From: Candidatus Finniella inopinata
Lineage (GTDB): Bacteria; Pseudomonadota; Alphaproteobacteria; Paracaedibacterales; CAITNM01
Direction of reading: 5' to 3'
DNA length: 9,413 nt
Assembly (NCBI GenBank): GCA_945903885.1
Contig: CAMDPB010000025.1
Coordinates: 1-9,413 of the forward strand
This document shows, in pieces, positions 1-6,102 of this stretch (the stretch's first letter is position 1; every line of letters starts with the position of its first letter). The position numbers and the translations under genes were made by a program. The notes under the pieces were generated by a model. That model had not been told where the DNA came from, ran no database searches, and saw nothing but the letters and a program-made list of their open reading frames with translations.

Positions 1-234
1 AAAAGCCATAGCAGATTGTACTGACGCTCCAGATAAATTCATAAAAGTTTGAGGTTTTAGAAGACCTACAGCTGTGTCATTAATTTTGTGTTCGCTGTAC
101 TTGCCTTGAAATTTTTTTTTGAAAGAAGGAAAGTCGTATGAACAGCCTATGGCATCGATAGCCATAAAACCAATATTGTGCCTTGTCATTAAATACTGTT
201 GGCCCGGATTACCCAGGCCAACACATAACAACAT
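1..234 (-). CDS. pth: Peptidyl-tRNA hydrolase, N-terminal 78 residues (cut by window edge)
   Basis: Pth is a cytoplasmic enzyme that cleaves the ester bond of peptidyl-tRNAs dropped by stalled ribosomes, recycling the tRNA. Reading the minus strand from ATG at 234 gives an open frame to base 1 with no stop. The start is the family signature MLLCVGLGNPG, followed by TRHNIGF. Asn9 and His19 match the substrate-binding Asn10 and catalytic His20 of the E. coli enzyme, and KPQTFMNLSG at residues 60-69 matches the conserved Asn68 loop. About 60% of a usual 185-200 residue protein lies beyond the edge. The start is supported by AGAGGG at 241-246 (minus strand), which directly abuts the rplY stop codon; only 12 bp separate the genes, so they are very probably cotranscribed. 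The rplY-pth order is common in bacteria. A run of nine A (coding strand) encodes Lys39-41. Confidence 0.95.
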   Translation of the reverse strand, partial: MLLCVGLGNPGQQYLMTRHNIGFMAIDAIGCSYDFPSFKKKFQGKYSEHKINDTAVGLLKPQTFMNLSGASVQSAMAF

Positions 235-246
235 TATAAACCCTCT

Positions 247-852
247 TTAAGCAGCAGGAGTTTCTTCAGTTTTTTCTTTTTCTTCTCCAGCAGGAGGAAC
301 AATTGTCACCAAAGTATAGTCACGAGTAGGATGTGCTGCTTTAGCGCCTTTTGGCAATGCAACAGCATCAAGATGTAAGCTTTGGTTAATGTTCATTCCA
401 GCTAAGTCTATTGAAATTTTTTCTGGAATTGAATCAGCAGGACAAGTAATTTCTAGGTTGTGAATAATAACGTTCAACATACCACCAACTTTTAACCCAG
501 GAGCTTTATCTTCGTTAATATATTCTACAGGAACGGATACGTTAATTTTTGAATCTTTGTCAACGCGCTGAAAATCGACATGCAAAGCAACATCAGTTAC
601 TGGGTGAAATTGAACATCACGGGCGATCACTTGAATTTTAGTTTTATCCATTTCAACAGAATAAACGCGGCTAAAGAAGCCAGGTTTTTGAATTTCTGCG
701 TTAACAGCTTTTAAATCAACTGCTATAGGTTGTGGCTCATTTTTGCCGCCATAAATAATTCCAGGGATTTTTCCTTCGCGACGTAATGCACGTGCAACAC
801 CGGTTCCGGTTCCTTGGCGCTCTTCAGCTTTCAATGCAATGGCTTGTGCCAT
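247..852 (-). CDS. rplY: 50S ribosomal protein L25, long general-stress (CTC/TL5) type
   Basis: L25 binds 5S rRNA in the central protuberance of the large ribosomal subunit. The 201-residue protein opens with the L25 signature: a Gly-rich stretch at residues 14-18, then ARALRREGKIPGIIYGG at 20-36. The N-terminal beta-barrel domain covers roughly residues 5-95. The rest is the C-terminal domain found in the long CTC/TL5 forms and absent from the roughly 95-residue E. coli L25. An acidic, lysine-containing tail (GEEKEKTEETPAA) ends the protein, as is usual for the long form. The start is well placed: AGGAG lies six bases upstream of ATG (minus strand, around 859-863). It heads the rplY-pth pair and is divergent from the antiporter gene. 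Confidence 0.97.
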   Translation of the reverse strand: MAQAIALKAEERQGTGTGVARALRREGKIPGIIYGGKNEPQPIAVDLKAVNAEIQKPGFFSRVYSVEMDKTKIQVIARDVQFHPVTDVALHVDFQRVDKDSKINVSVPVEYINEDKAPGLKVGGMLNVIIHNLEITCPADSIPEKISIDLAGMNINQSLHLDAVALPKGAKAAHPTRDYTLVTIVPPAGEEKEKTEETPAA

Positions 853-893
853 GATAACTCCTAAAACATCTGATTTTTAAATATATTTAGTTA

Positions 894-922
894 TTACTAG
901 CGATTTTTCAGGTTTTTTTCAA
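894..922 (-). promoter_or_regulatory. Candidate sigma-70 promoter for rplY-pth
   Basis: On the minus strand, TTGAAA (917-922) matches the -35 consensus at five of six positions. It is followed by a 17-bp spacer and a poor -10, TAGTAA (894-899). It would start transcription roughly 35 bp before the rplY start codon. The -10 is weak and the region is AT-rich, so this is only a candidate. Confidence 0.3.
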
Positions 923-1001
923 GGCAAATTTATTGGGTCAAATTTTGGATGGTTATATTTATCGCTGAAAAATGATAGATTACAAAGCATTAGGCAAATT
1001 T
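922..1001. repeat. 10-bp direct repeat in the rplY / antiporter divergent spacer
   Basis: AGGCAAATTT occurs exactly at 922-931 and again at 992-1001, in the same orientation, 70 bp apart. The first copy partly overlaps the candidate rplY -35 (917-922). The second overlaps the loop and right arm of an inverted repeat (979-1008). No regulator is identified. The rest of this 216-bp spacer (853-1068) holds no gene that I can support. Confidence 0.4.
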
Positions 1002-1008
1002 TTGTAAT
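979..1008. repeat. 8-bp inverted repeat upstream of the antiporter gene
   Basis: ATTACAAA (979-986) and TTTGTAAT (1001-1008) are perfect inverted copies separated by 14 bp, about 60-90 bp before the antiporter start. The arms are AT-rich with no T-tract after them, so a terminator is unlikely. An operator is possible but unproven. Confidence 0.35.
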
Positions 1009-1068
1009 TTCGTAACGTATGTGATATTTGCTTGGTGCCTATAGAAATTTAATAACCATGAGGATTGC

Positions 1069-2361
1069 ATGCGTTTCTTGATTTTATTTTCGCCGATATT
1101 CTTATTTCTTCTTTTGTTCGTAGGAAGCGGTCTTTTATTTACATGGCAAGGGGTTGATCAGGCTTTTTATCAAATTGCTCCAACGGTTGCGATTCTTCCT
1201 GCTATTTTGCTTGCGTTCTTTTTACTAAAGGGGCCAATGCAAGAGCGATTACACAGCTTTTTAGATGGGCTACGACATCGCGATATTGTTACCATGTGCC
1301 TAATATTTTTGCTGGCTGGTGCTTTTAACGTTGTAACCAAATCAATTGGTTGTGTTGATGCGACTGTTAACTTGGTTCTTTCACTTATCCCCACGCATTT
1401 TGTATTAATAGGTTTATTTTTAACCGCCGCTTTTATTTCAACAGCCATTGGTACATCTATGGGTACTATTGCTACCATGGGGCCAATAGCAGTAGGTATT
1501 GCAAATCTTGGGGTTTTACCTATTGATTTAGGAATTGCAACGGTTGTGGGTGGCGCAATGTTTGGCGATAGCTTGTCACCAGTGGGGGATACCACTATTG
1601 CTGCAGTGCTTTCTCAGGGCGCAGATTTTAGGAAAAAATTAATTTTGAACTCAATCGTTGCATGCATTGCAGCTGTTATAATGTTAATTATTTTGTGGAT
1701 TATTCACACGCCGGCGACAGATGCAATTGTGAAAGATTATGATTTGGTTCTAGTAATTCCTTATGTGGTGTTAGTTACATTGGCTTTCGCTGGCATGAAC
1801 GTGTTTCAGGTTTTAATATCAGGTTTAATTGTGGCGGGGTTGATTGGATTTTTTCATCATTCATATAGCGTGATTGGCTTTACTAAAGATATAGCTAAAG
1901 GCTTTGAGAGCATGCAGGATATTTTCTTACTATCACTTTTTGTAGGCGGGCTTGCAGGCATGTTAAAAGAGATGGGAACGATGCGGTATGTAGCTGATTT
2001 TATTGGCAAAGCTCATCATTTAAGCAAACGTTCAGCGCAATTTGTGATTGGTGGATTGGTTTCAATCTTTGATGTTCTTATTGCTAATAATTGTGTTGCC
2101 ATTATTTTTAGTGGGGAAATTGCAAAAACCATTGCGCACCGATACAAAATTCCTAATCATTATACCGCTGCATGGCTTGATATTTTTTCATGTGTGTTTC
2201 AAGGAATTATTCCTTATGGGGCGCAAATTTTATTGGCAAGCACTTTGTCAGGTGTGTCTCCGTTGATAATTGCAGGGCAAGTGTATTATTGCTATATATT
2301 GGGTGTTGTTGTGGTTACTTATATTATATTTGTTCCGATCAATAAGGATAATATTGTTTAA
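1069..2361 (+). CDS. NhaC-family Na+/H+ antiporter (putative)
   Basis: This is a 430-residue, very hydrophobic inner-membrane protein with about 11-12 predicted membrane segments. NhaC-type carriers exchange external protons for internal sodium or, in relatives, other cations or organic acids. The family signature is clear in the first half. A Gly/Ser/Thr-rich helix break, GTSMGTIATMGP, lies near residues 128-139. It is followed by GAMFGDSLSPVGDTT at 162-176, which resembles the NhaC pattern GAYFGDKMSPLSDTT and contains Asp167 and Asp174. A second polar break around residues 339-341 (IANNC) with a following charged segment fits the inverted-repeat architecture. Length is near the family's 430-480. 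TGAGGA just upstream (1059-1064) supports the ATG at 1069. It stands alone, divergent from rplY and convergent with the small gene downstream. The substrate cannot be fixed from sequence; a malate/lactate-type exchanger of the same superfamily is the main alternative. Confidence 0.8.
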   Translation: MRFLILFSPIFLFLLLFVGSGLLFTWQGVDQAFYQIAPTVAILPAILLAFFLLKGPMQERLHSFLDGLRHRDIVTMCLIFLLAGAFNVVTKSIGCVDATVNLVLSLIPTHFVLIGLFLTAAFISTAIGTSMGTIATMGPIAVGIANLGVLPIDLGIATVVGGAMFGDSLSPVGDTTIAAVLSQGADFRKKLILNSIVACIAAVIMLIILWIIHTPATDAIVKDYDLVLVIPYVVLVTLAFAGMNVFQVLISGLIVAGLIGFFHHSYSVIGFTKDIAKGFESMQDIFLLSLFVGGLAGMLKEMGTMRYVADFIGKAHHLSKRSAQFVIGGLVSIFDVLIANNCVAIIFSGEIAKTIAHRYKIPNHYTAAWLDIFSCVFQGIIPYGAQILLASTLSGVSPLIIAGQVYYCYILGVVVVTYIIFVPINKDNIV

Positions 2362-2401
2362 GAAGCTGATAAATCTCTCAAAATCTTAGCTAACCTTTGA
2401 A

Positions 2402-2827
2402 TCAACTAGGAGTCGGAGAATACTGCTTTATTAGCTGATGCCAAATTTCACTTAGTTCCGTTTGAATATCACGAAGTGGCCTGTCGTTAATTCCTCTTGC
2501 ATAATCTAAAAGCAAGTACACATTTTCTGAATCTATTTGTGCTTTTAGTAAATCATCTGCTGCGCCTTGTTTGTCTCCTGCATGTAATTTAGCGAAGGCT
2601 TCAGAAATTTTGTCTTGTAGGTCACGAAGTGGACTATCGTCTACTTCTTGTCTTAAAAGTGCATACAAATTTTCTGTTTTTGCGTTCAGATTGCATACCG
2701 ATGATTTAAGTGTTTTTTCCCTGTCTTCATTTGGATCTTCAAGGTTATCCATTCCATAAGTTTTTCCAAAGATTATGGTACATATCAATAAAACAGCTGT
2801 TTTCGATATTACATTTTTTACAAACAT
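2402..2827 (-). CDS. Small exported protein with two internal helical repeats, unknown function
   Basis: I do not recognise this 141-residue protein. It starts with a signal peptide: a Lys at residue 4, a hydrophobic core near residues 10-20, and a plausible cleavage after Tyr24-Gly25. There is no lipobox, so the mature form would be periplasmic or secreted. The mature part is acidic and mostly helical. Two units resemble each other: residues 51-81 (TENLYALL, then PLRDLQ, then ISEAFAKL) and residues 100-132 (SENVYLLL, then PLRDIQ, then LSEIWHQL). A charged linker rich in Asp, Ala and Lys joins them. The repeat is partly kept in the DNA too. The ribosome-binding site is weak (AAAGAAA), but the promoter candidate and intact frame argue for a real gene. 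It is transcribed towards the antiporter gene, with 40 bp between stops and no clear terminator. A recently amplified or lineage-specific gene is likely. Confidence 0.7.
   Translation of the reverse strand: MFVKNVISKTAVLLICTIIFGKTYGMDNLEDPNEDREKTLKSSVCNLNAKTENLYALLRQEVDDSPLRDLQDKISEAFAKLHAGDKQGAADDLLKAQIDSENVYLLLDYARGINDRPLRDIQTELSEIWHQLIKQYSPTPS
2432..2677 (-). repeat. Internal duplication within the small exported protein gene
   Basis: The two protein repeats map to 2585-2677 (copy 1) and 2432-2530 (copy 2). At the DNA level 2469-2487 and 2622-2640 match at 17 of 19 positions, sharing TCACGAAGTGG exactly. This encodes the PLRD core. The conserved DNA suggests a fairly recent internal duplication, or strong constraint on the core. 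Confidence 0.65.
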
Positions 2828-2852
2828 AAATTATTTCTTTATTTTTTTTATT

Positions 2853-2881
2853 AGTATACTTTATATGTTTTTATTTAATAA
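2853..2881 (-). promoter_or_regulatory. Candidate sigma-70 promoter for the small exported protein gene
   Basis: On the minus strand, TTATTA (2876-2881, four of six matches) is followed by a 17-bp spacer and TATACT (2853-2858, five of six matches to the -10 consensus). Transcription would begin about 20 bp before the start codon at 2827. The spacing and good -10 make it credible, although the surroundings are very AT-rich. Confidence 0.45.
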
Positions 2882-2952
2882 TTTATTAATGTGATTTTTA
2901 CCGAAATTGAGTGGTTTGAGTGAGCTTAATCAGATACAGGTTTCTGTGTGAT

Positions 2953-2981
2953 TTACTAGAGACTATGCAATTAAAGAAAAT
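2953..2981 (+). promoter_or_regulatory. Conserved upstream block and weak promoter candidate of exporter 1
   Basis: TTACTA (2953-2958), a 17-bp spacer and GAAAAT (2976-2981) line up with a better promoter candidate at the same distance before the second exporter. The 25-bp block 2957-2981 matches 4233-4257 at 21 of 25 positions and lies 103 bp before the exporter 1 start, against 100 bp for exporter 2. Conservation between the duplicates is better evidence than the boxes, which are poor here. Confidence 0.35.
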
Positions 2982-3059
2982 GGAGTATGTGCGCTTTCTG
3001 CCCGATAAAAGAAAAACACAAGCTACCTTTAAACCACTAGATCGGGATTGAGATTTTTT

Positions 3060-4232
3060 ATGTTGTTTATAGCCGTTGCTTTCATTGAATTTTTAGCAGG
3101 AATGGAAGTTGATATTTTCATTCCAAGCTATCCAGAATTACAACAACAATTTGGGTTATCACCTGCTAAGGTTCAGCTGTGTCTAAGCTTGAATTTTATC
3201 ACCTATTGCATTGGGTCATTATACGCTGGCCCATTGGGAGACCGTTATGGTTTGCGTAGGGTGATTTTAACAGGGCTGGTTATTTTTATAATAGGAAGTG
3301 TGGCTTGTAGCTTTGCTGCAGATTTTTCATATATTTTGTTTGGAAGAATTCTGCAAGGGCTTGGTATGGCTGCGCCAGCTTGTCTAGGATATGTGGTTGT
3401 TGCAGGGCGTTACCCAATTGAAAAACAAGCTGCGATGTTTGGCACATTGAACGGTTTTACAAATATTGCAGTGGCTATTGCGCCGGTTATTGGCAGTTAT
3501 ATTGCGCTTTATGCTGGTTGGCGTGGTAATTTTGTAGCGTTGCTAGTATTGGCTTTAATAGCGATGGGATTTTGTCTGTTTGTTATTCCCTATGATAGTC
3601 GCGAAAACAAAGATATTTCACTGTCGTTAAAGGCTTACAAACCTTTTCTAGAATCAAAAACCTTTAAAAATTATTTGATTGTTTTGTGTGTGTATAATTT
3701 TACGTACTGGGTGTTTATTGGAATGGGGTCAATCCTTTATGTAGAAGGATTTGGTGTTTCCTTGGCAAGCTTTGGTTATTACCAAGGGGCGGTTGCAGGT
3801 TCTTTTGCGCTGATGAGTCTTTTGAGCCCTAAATTACTAAGTAAATTTGGGCATCAAAAATGTTTTAAAGTGGCAATTGTTTTGATAACTATTTTTGCGT
3901 CTTTAATTGGTTTGGTAGCTGCGCTTGATATTCGAAACCCTCTGCTCATTACCACGCTTATGTGTTTTCTTACTATGTCTACGGTGTTTCCTGTAAATAT
4001 ATTGTATCCTCTTTTACTTGACATTGTTCCTAATGCAAAATCACGGGCAGCTTCTGTGAATAATGTGGCTAGGTTGGCGGGCTCTGCTATTTGTATTGAA
4101 TCAGCTAGTTATGCGTACAATGGTACTTTTTTGCAAATTGGTTTGTTGATTTTTGGACTTTCAATTGTCGGGCTAATTTTTGCAAAATCAGTTAGCTATT
4201 GGGGGAATAAAAATTCAGAACATGTAGCTTGA
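3060..4232 (+). CDS. Bcr/CflA-type MFS multidrug exporter, paralogue 1
   Basis: This is an inner-membrane proton-antiport exporter of the 12-helix drug:H+ class, 390 residues from the chosen start. Family signs are: the periplasmic-loop pattern DIFIPSYPEL (18-27), comparable to D-x-YLPALP in Bcr/CflA; motif A GPLGDRYGLRR at 57-67; RILQG at 96-100 (motif B with Arg96); and APVIG plus GWR at 141-155 (motif C). I start at ATG 3060 rather than the in-frame TTG at 3048. From 3060 the protein aligns residue for residue with its paralogue, and TGAG lies about seven bases upstream. The gene is followed after 100 bp by that paralogue; the two are roughly two thirds identical by eye. Glu10 in the first helix is Phe in the paralogue, a possible specificity difference. 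The substrate is unknown: drugs, a metabolite or a siderophore are all possible. Confidence 0.88.
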   Translation: MLFIAVAFIEFLAGMEVDIFIPSYPELQQQFGLSPAKVQLCLSLNFITYCIGSLYAGPLGDRYGLRRVILTGLVIFIIGSVACSFAADFSYILFGRILQGLGMAAPACLGYVVVAGRYPIEKQAAMFGTLNGFTNIAVAIAPVIGSYIALYAGWRGNFVALLVLALIAMGFCLFVIPYDSRENKDISLSLKAYKPFLESKTFKNYLIVLCVYNFTYWVFIGMGSILYVEGFGVSLASFGYYQGAVAGSFALMSLLSPKLLSKFGHQKCFKVAIVLITIFASLIGLVAALDIRNPLLITTLMCFLTMSTVFPVNILYPLLLDIVPNAKSRAASVNNVARLAGSAICIESASYAYNGTFLQIGLLIFGLSIVGLIFAKSVSYWGNKNSEHVA

Positions 4233-4257
4233 TAGAGACTGTTTAGTTAAAGAAAAT
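4229..4257 (+). promoter_or_regulatory. Candidate promoter of exporter 2
   Basis: TTGATA (4229-4234, five of six matches to -35) overlaps the exporter 1 stop codon. It is followed by 17 bp and GAAAAT (4252-4257, four of six matches to -10). The block from 4233 is conserved upstream of exporter 1, so both copies seem to have kept their own promoter after duplication. Confidence 0.4.
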
Positions 4258-4259
4258 AA

Positions 4260-4291
4260 CTTAACCATATTTTTGTGGAGATTAGGTTAAG
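4260..4291. repeat. 7-bp inverted repeat between the two exporters
   Basis: CTTAACC (4260-4266) and GGTTAAG (4285-4291) are perfect inverted copies around an 18-bp centre. They lie just after the promoter candidate and about 40 bp before the exporter 2 start. No T-tract follows, so it is not a typical terminator. A regulator-binding site or leader hairpin is possible. I do not see the same dyad before exporter 1. Confidence 0.35.
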
Positions 4292-4332
4292 CAAGAAATA
4301 CAATAAAACGTTAATTTTTAGCTAAGATATTT

Positions 4333-5487
4333 ATGCTGTTTGTAGCTGTCGCCGTCATCTTTTTCTTAGCGGGAATGGAAGTCGATATTTTTATTCCAAG
4401 CTACCCAGAATTGCAACAGCAATTTGGTTTGTCCCCTGCCAAAGTACAGCTGTGTTTAAGTTTGAATTTTGTCACGTATTGCTTTGGTTCTTTATATGCA
4501 GGCGCATTAGGTGACCGTTATGGTTTACGTAAGATTATTCTCTACGGTTTAGCTGTGTTTGTGCTGGGAAGTATTGCTTGTTGTTTTGCTGCAGATTTTT
4601 CGCACATCTTAGCAGGAAGAGCTTTGCAAGGTCTTGGTATGGCAGCCCCAGCTTCCCTTGGATACGTGATTATAGCAGAGCGATACTCAGCAGAGCAGCA
4701 AGCTTCGATGCTTGGCACCTTAAATGGTTGCATAACCGTTGCTATGGCATTTGCACCCGTAATTGGTAGCTACGTTGCAATTTATGCAGGGTGGCGTGGA
4801 AATTTTGCCGTTTTGCTATTACTAGCTTTAATTGCTCTTGGTTTTTGTCTGTTTGTTTTGCCTAGGGATGATAGAAAAAGGGAAAACGTTTCCTTGTCAT
4901 TATCAACCTATTTAGTGCTTTTTCAGTCAAAGACTTTTTTAAAGTATTTAGTGATTGTTTGTGCATACATCTGTTCGTATTGGACATTTATAGGCATGGG
5001 TTCAATTCTTTATATTGAAGGTTTTGGTGTGTCACTTGCTAATTTTGGGTTTTATCAGGGGGCGATTGCAGGTTCGTTTGCAGTGATTAGCTTTTTGAGT
5101 CCTAAATTGTTAACAGTATTCGGTCAAGCTAAATGTTTTAAAATATCAGTTATTTTGATCACAATTATTTCTATTTTTATCGGTTTAGCTGCTTTGTGTG
5201 GAGTTAATAATCCTGTGTTTATTACCGCTTTAATGTGCATGTTTGCGTTGCCAATGGTATTGCCTGTTAATATTCTGTATCCTCTTGTACTAGAAGTGGT
5301 TCCGGAGACAAAATCACGGGCAGCTGCCGTGGTAAACGTTGCTAGGTTGGTTGTATCGGCAGTTTGCATTGAAATAGTAAGTTATTTTTATAATGGGAAA
5401 TTTTTGTACTTAGGTTTGTTGATTTTTGGATTTTCTATCGTGGGCCTGGTCTTTGCAAAAAGCGTTAAGTTCCCTGCAAAAAATTAA
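4333..5487 (+). CDS. Bcr/CflA-type MFS multidrug exporter, paralogue 2
   Basis: This is a 384-residue, 12-helix drug:H+ antiporter-like protein, clearly a tandem duplicate of the gene upstream. It has the same motif A (GALGDRYGLRK, 57-67, with Ala in place of Pro58), RALQG at 96-100, and the motif C segment APVIGS followed by GWR near 141-155. Residues 11-46 are identical to paralogue 1 although 15 of the 36 codons differ, so this part is held by selection on the protein. The second half, the cytoplasmic loop near residues 185-200 and the C-terminus are more divergent, and it ends without paralogue 1's Asn/His-rich tail. The start ATG at 4333 has only a weak purine-rich site (TAAGA) before it. 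Its own promoter candidate precedes it, so the pair may be expressed separately. The substrate is unknown. Confidence 0.88.
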   Translation: MLFVAVAVIFFLAGMEVDIFIPSYPELQQQFGLSPAKVQLCLSLNFVTYCFGSLYAGALGDRYGLRKIILYGLAVFVLGSIACCFAADFSHILAGRALQGLGMAAPASLGYVIIAERYSAEQQASMLGTLNGCITVAMAFAPVIGSYVAIYAGWRGNFAVLLLLALIALGFCLFVLPRDDRKRENVSLSLSTYLVLFQSKTFLKYLVIVCAYICSYWTFIGMGSILYIEGFGVSLANFGFYQGAIAGSFAVISFLSPKLLTVFGQAKCFKISVILITIISIFIGLAALCGVNNPVFITALMCMFALPMVLPVNILYPLVLEVVPETKSRAAAVVNVARLVVSAVCIEIVSYFYNGKFLYLGLLIFGFSIVGLVFAKSVKFPAKN

Positions 5488-5504
5488 ATCAAGCTTCAGA
5501 AGAA

Positions 5505-5597
5505 TTTCATAAAATTCCTACTTGCAGAACATCTGGTCAAAGTTCATGAAAAGTTTTATGATCTGGTATTAATGTAATTTATTAGAATTTTATGAAA
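5505..5597. repeat. 13-bp inverted repeat enclosing an inner dyad, covering the lipoprotein start codon
   Basis: TTTCATAAAATTC (5505-5517) and GAATTTTATGAAA (5585-5597) are perfect inverted copies. An imperfect inner dyad, TCATGAAAAGTTTTATGA (5544-5561), lies almost exactly at the centre. The left arm is itself part of a 6-bp hairpin, GAATTT-CATA-AAATTC (5502-5517). The octamer TTTTATGA occurs at 5554-5561 and 5588-5595 and inverted at 5507-5514. ATCTGGT is repeated at 5531-5537 and 5561-5567. The right arm contains the ATG of the lipoprotein gene (5592). This fills most of the 104-bp spacer between exporter 2 and the lipoprotein gene. Confidence 0.6.
5564..5572 (+). promoter_or_regulatory. 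Weak extended -10 candidate for the lipoprotein-tol-lpxB run
   Basis: TG, one base, then TATTAA (5567-5572, four of six matches) resembles an extended -10. No good -35 lies 16-18 bp upstream, and the transcript leader would be very short, about 12-14 bases. A promoter is expected somewhere in 5488-5591 because the gene arrangement changes here, but I cannot place it firmly. Confidence 0.22.
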
Positions 5598-6089
5598 ATG
5601 AAGAAATTTTTTTTAGTAGCTTTAGCAACATTACCTTTGTTTATGACCGGTTGTGCGCCAAAATTAGGCGGTAGTGATTATTCAATGGCAGATGTCGGTA
5701 CGAACAGCACAAGTCTTCGTGGCTCAATTGTTTCAGTTCGTGTAATTAATCTTGTCGCAACAGATGCCAACAAGCCAGGCATTGGTGCAGGTATTGGTGC
5801 AATAGCAGGTGGTACTACAGGTTATGTTGTAAGTAACGGTGGGCCATTTACGTCAGTTGCCGGTGGCTTGCTGGGTGGTGTAGCAGGGCATTTTGCAGAA
5901 CAAGCGCTAACTAATCAAGAAGGTTTTGAATATACAGTTCAGCTAGATAATGGCGAAGTAAAAACAATTGCTCAGGGAGCAGAGCCAAGAATGGCTGTCG
6001 GACAACGTGTTCTTGTTGTGTTGAATAACAAAGGCGTTGGCGGGCAACAAGCACGTTCTCGCGTTGTGCCAGATAATTCAGCACATTAA
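5592..6089 (+). CDS. Outer-membrane lipoprotein with glycine-zipper domain (SlyB/Pcp, 17 kDa antigen-like)
   Basis: The 165-residue product begins with a lipoprotein signal peptide: Lys2, Lys4 and Lys5, a hydrophobic core, and lipobox M-T-G-C with the acylated Cys21. No Asp follows the Cys, so outer-membrane sorting is expected. Residues 63-104 form a glycine zipper (GIGAGIGAIAGG, then GGLLGGVAGHFAEQ), which inserts as paired short helices in the SlyB/Pcp and rickettsial 17 kDa antigen families. Residues 110-145 form a small beta domain (EYTVQLDNGEVKTIAQG, then VGQRVLVVL) typical of the same families. The role in these families is outer-membrane stability; the exact function here is unknown. 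It is not Pal: the OmpA-like peptidoglycan-binding domain is missing. ATG at 5592 lies within an inverted repeat and has no clear Shine-Dalgarno; Met3 (5598) is an alternative start. The stop is only 13 bp before tolQ, suggesting cotranscription. Confidence 0.85.
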   Translation: MKMKKFFLVALATLPLFMTGCAPKLGGSDYSMADVGTNSTSLRGSIVSVRVINLVATDANKPGIGAGIGAIAGGTTGYVVSNGGPFTSVAGGLLGGVAGHFAEQALTNQEGFEYTVQLDNGEVKTIAQGAEPRMAVGQRVLVVLNNKGVGGQQARSRVVPDNSAH

Positions 6090-6102
6090 TTAAGAGGATT
6101 TT

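Noticed and set aside
949..1059. ATGGTTAT (949-956) and ATAACCAT (1052-1059) inverted pair
   Set aside because: Arms are 95 bp apart in AT-rich DNA; probably chance and no mechanism suggested.
1170..1595. Open minus-strand frame of 141 codons opposite the antiporter gene
   Set aside because: It lies wholly within a well-recognised coding region on the other strand, shows no family features and has no convincing ribosome-binding site.
2362..2401. Bidirectional terminator between the antiporter gene and the small exported protein gene
   Set aside because: Only a poor AGCT-based pairing (around 2363-2394) and no T-tract in either direction.
2910..3046. AGTGGTTT (2910-2917) / AAACCACT (3031-3038) and CCCGAT (3001-3006) / ATCGGG (3041-3046) inverted pairs, and a bulged hairpin at 2928-2953, before exporter 1
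   Set aside because: Short arms with long or bulged loops, not shared with the spacer before exporter 2 and without a recognisable riboswitch or attenuator layout.
3048..3059. TTG start adding four residues to exporter 1
   Set aside because: No Shine-Dalgarno before it, and the paralogue aligns from the ATG at 3060.
3060..5487. Mobile element or recent horizontal transfer explaining the exporter pair
   Set aside because: No transposase, terminal repeats, tRNA or visible shift in base composition; simple tandem duplication is enough.
5592..6089. Calling the lipoprotein gene pal
   Set aside because: It has the lipobox and is next to tolQ, but has a glycine zipper and lacks an OmpA-like peptidoglycan-binding domain.
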